Below are positions 61,596-64,000 of a stretch of 64,000 bases of DNA, one piece after another (within the stretch, counting starts at the first letter, position 1; every line of letters starts with the position of its first letter). Below the pieces are notes generated by a model, which saw only the letters and a list, made by a program, of their open reading frames with translations, was not told the origin of the DNA and did not search any database. The stretch spans positions 1,164,672-1,228,671 of the forward strand of contig JADQAZ010000002.1 of assembly GCA_018524345.1 (NCBI GenBank), given 5' to 3'. The translations under genes and the position numbers were made by a program. The stretch is from Harenicola maris (GTDB lineage: Bacteria; Pseudomonadota; Alphaproteobacteria; Rhodobacterales; Rhodobacteraceae).

Positions 61596-62128
61596 TCGAC
61601 CTCTCCTGTGTCCGGTTCATAGCCGAAAAGGTTGGACAGACTGTGCAGGGTGGCACCGAGGGCAAAGAGCCACATGATGCTCCAGACCCATGCCTTTTTG
61701 ATGCCGAGGGTGGTGGTGGGTTCGGCGTAGATGAAATTGAAACTCGCGCCCTGAAAGGCCTTTACGTCAAAGCCGTGGCGGGCAAGGTCGAGCGGCGCAT
61801 ACCAGCGCCAGCAGAACCAGATCATAAAGAGGGCAAAGCACAGCACGATCAGGTGCACCAGCTTTGCCACCAGAGATTTTGCGGGTTCCGGCAGGATATC
61901 CGTCAGCACCGTGACCGAGACCGATTTGCCGTAGTGCAGCGCGGCGGAGGCGCCGAGGAAGGTCATCCATGCCATGGCGTAGATCGCCAGTTCGTCCACC
62001 CAATAGAGCGCCGCGCCCATGGAGCGTGTGACGACGTTGAGGAGGATCAGCAGCGTGATCGAAGCGGCAAGAAGGGCGGCGCAGGTTAATTCCACCCGTG
62101 CCCAGATCGCCGAAGCCTTGCCCAGCAT
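61592..62128 (-). CDS. dctQ: TRAP transporter small permease (DctQ), HAO-linked
   Basis: The 178-residue protein has four membrane segments and DctQ text: LNVVTRSMGAALYWVDELAIYAMAWMTFLGASAALHYGKSVSV. It is the small membrane partner of the DctM encoded next to it and follows a strong hairpin after the receptor gene. Confidence 0.88.
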   Translation of the reverse strand: MLGKASAIWARVELTCAALLAASITLLILLNVVTRSMGAALYWVDELAIYAMAWMTFLGASAALHYGKSVSVTVLTDILPEPAKSLVAKLVHLIVLCFALFMIWFCWRWYAPLDLARHGFDVKAFQGASFNFIYAEPTTTLGIKKAWVWSIMWLFALGATLHSLSNLFGYEPDTGEVE

Positions 62129-62144
62129 AGCGCGTTCTCCTCGT

Positions 62145-62178
62145 AAAAACGGGGGCGCAGAACGCCTGTGCCCCCGTT
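62145..62178 (-). terminator. Strong terminator-like hairpin between dctP and dctQ (HAO-linked)
   Basis: On the minus strand AACGGGGGC and GCCCCCGTT are perfect nine-base arms with a 13-base loop, and the second arm runs into TTTTT. It lies 34 bp after the receptor stop. Confidence 0.8.
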
Positions 62179-62212
62179 GCTTATGTTCCCGTATCGGGTC
62201 CGGTGGTCTGGT

Positions 62213-63800
<1,588 letters not shown>

Positions 63801-63913
63801 CATGTTTCCTTCTGTTGGTGGGTTGTTGGTGGGGGCGGCGCGGTGGTGGCCTTTGGCCTTTTGAAAAGCGTAGGTGAAACAGGGCCCAAGAAATAATTGT
63901 TTCTGGGAATGTC

Positions 63914-63934
63914 GATATCGGTATTCCTGATATC
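63914..63934. promoter_or_regulatory. Repeat GATATC-N9-GATATC upstream of the dioxygenase gene
   Basis: Two GATATC palindromes nine bases apart form an inverted repeat of the T-N11-A type used by LysR regulators, about 110 bp upstream of the dioxygenase start. A nearby AGAAA-TAATTG-TTTCT repeat (63889-63904) may be part of the same promoter. The regulator would lie right of the window. Confidence 0.4.
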
Positions 63935-64000
63935 AGACCCTGCCCGCAATCGCGCGGCGTTTGCGGGAGGGGTGCGGGCCAGAGGCGGGGCGGGCTTGCC

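Overview
The window looks like a chromosomal segment of a marine alphaproteobacterium of the Rhodobacteraceae (Roseobacter group). This rests on high G+C, dense operons with four-base ATGA/GTGA overlaps, several TRAP transporters, tripartite tricarboxylate and ABC importers, and activators of the DctD/AcoR type. It is almost entirely a mosaic of uptake-plus-catabolism modules, most with their own regulator. No rRNA, complete tRNA, IS element or CRISPR array was seen.

Layout. 1-593: the N-terminal half of a P4-type tyrosine integrase (minus strand) runs off the left edge, so the window probably starts at the border of an integrated element; 594-1256 is non-coding. 1331-6153: phosphate operon pstSCAB-phoU, ending in a PhoB-like protein reduced to its DNA-binding domain, with a Pho-box candidate upstream and no phoR. 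6277-7128: ArsR-ArsC fusion. 7198-13289: LysR regulator diverging from tctCBA, a class III CoA-transferase and a CitE-like lyase, which fits uptake and cleavage of a small hydroxy-dicarboxylate. 13503-24801: a 2-oxoacid/acetoin dehydrogenase-type operon (E1 alpha, E1 beta, a free lipoyl domain, a free E2 catalytic domain, a lipoate ligase, DUF1330) surrounded by minus-strand genes for a 2OG-Fe(II) oxygenase, a quinone reductase-like MDR protein, an enoyl-CoA hydratase, a CmcJ-like oxidoreductase, an SDR and an AcoR-like activator. Four upstream regions of these minus-strand genes share a 32-bp motif.

25183-31396: dctBD two-component system and a dctPQM TRAP transporter. 31709-31952: a small ORF and a terminator. 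31960-37545: a CUT1-type ABC importer headed by a LOG/TIGR00725-like gene and facing a DeoR regulator. 37691-45742: LacI regulator, a 72-bp array of six 12-bp operator-like units, a TRAP transporter with fused QM subunits, and ltnD-otnK-otnC-otnI for four-carbon acid sugars (threonate/erythronate to dihydroxyacetone phosphate). 45807-46766: L-asparaginase family. 46948-59236: hydantoin / N-carbamoyl-D-amino acid cluster (D-carbamoylase, D-hydantoinase, hydantoin racemase, PotABCD-like importer, amidohydrolase, DAO-type flavoenzyme, two DUF1028 proteins, LysR). 59355-60326: a secreted L,D-transpeptidase-like protein. 60336-63803: 3-hydroxyanthranilate 3,4-dioxygenase with a second complete TRAP transporter.

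Two themes cross the modules. In five operons where a solute-binding protein gene precedes the membrane genes with room between them, a terminator-like hairpin lies in the gap, which suggests graded expression. Both enhancer-binding-protein-type activators (AcoR-like and DctD) lack the GAFTGA sigma-54 contact loop, and I see no -24/-12 promoter beside their likely targets.
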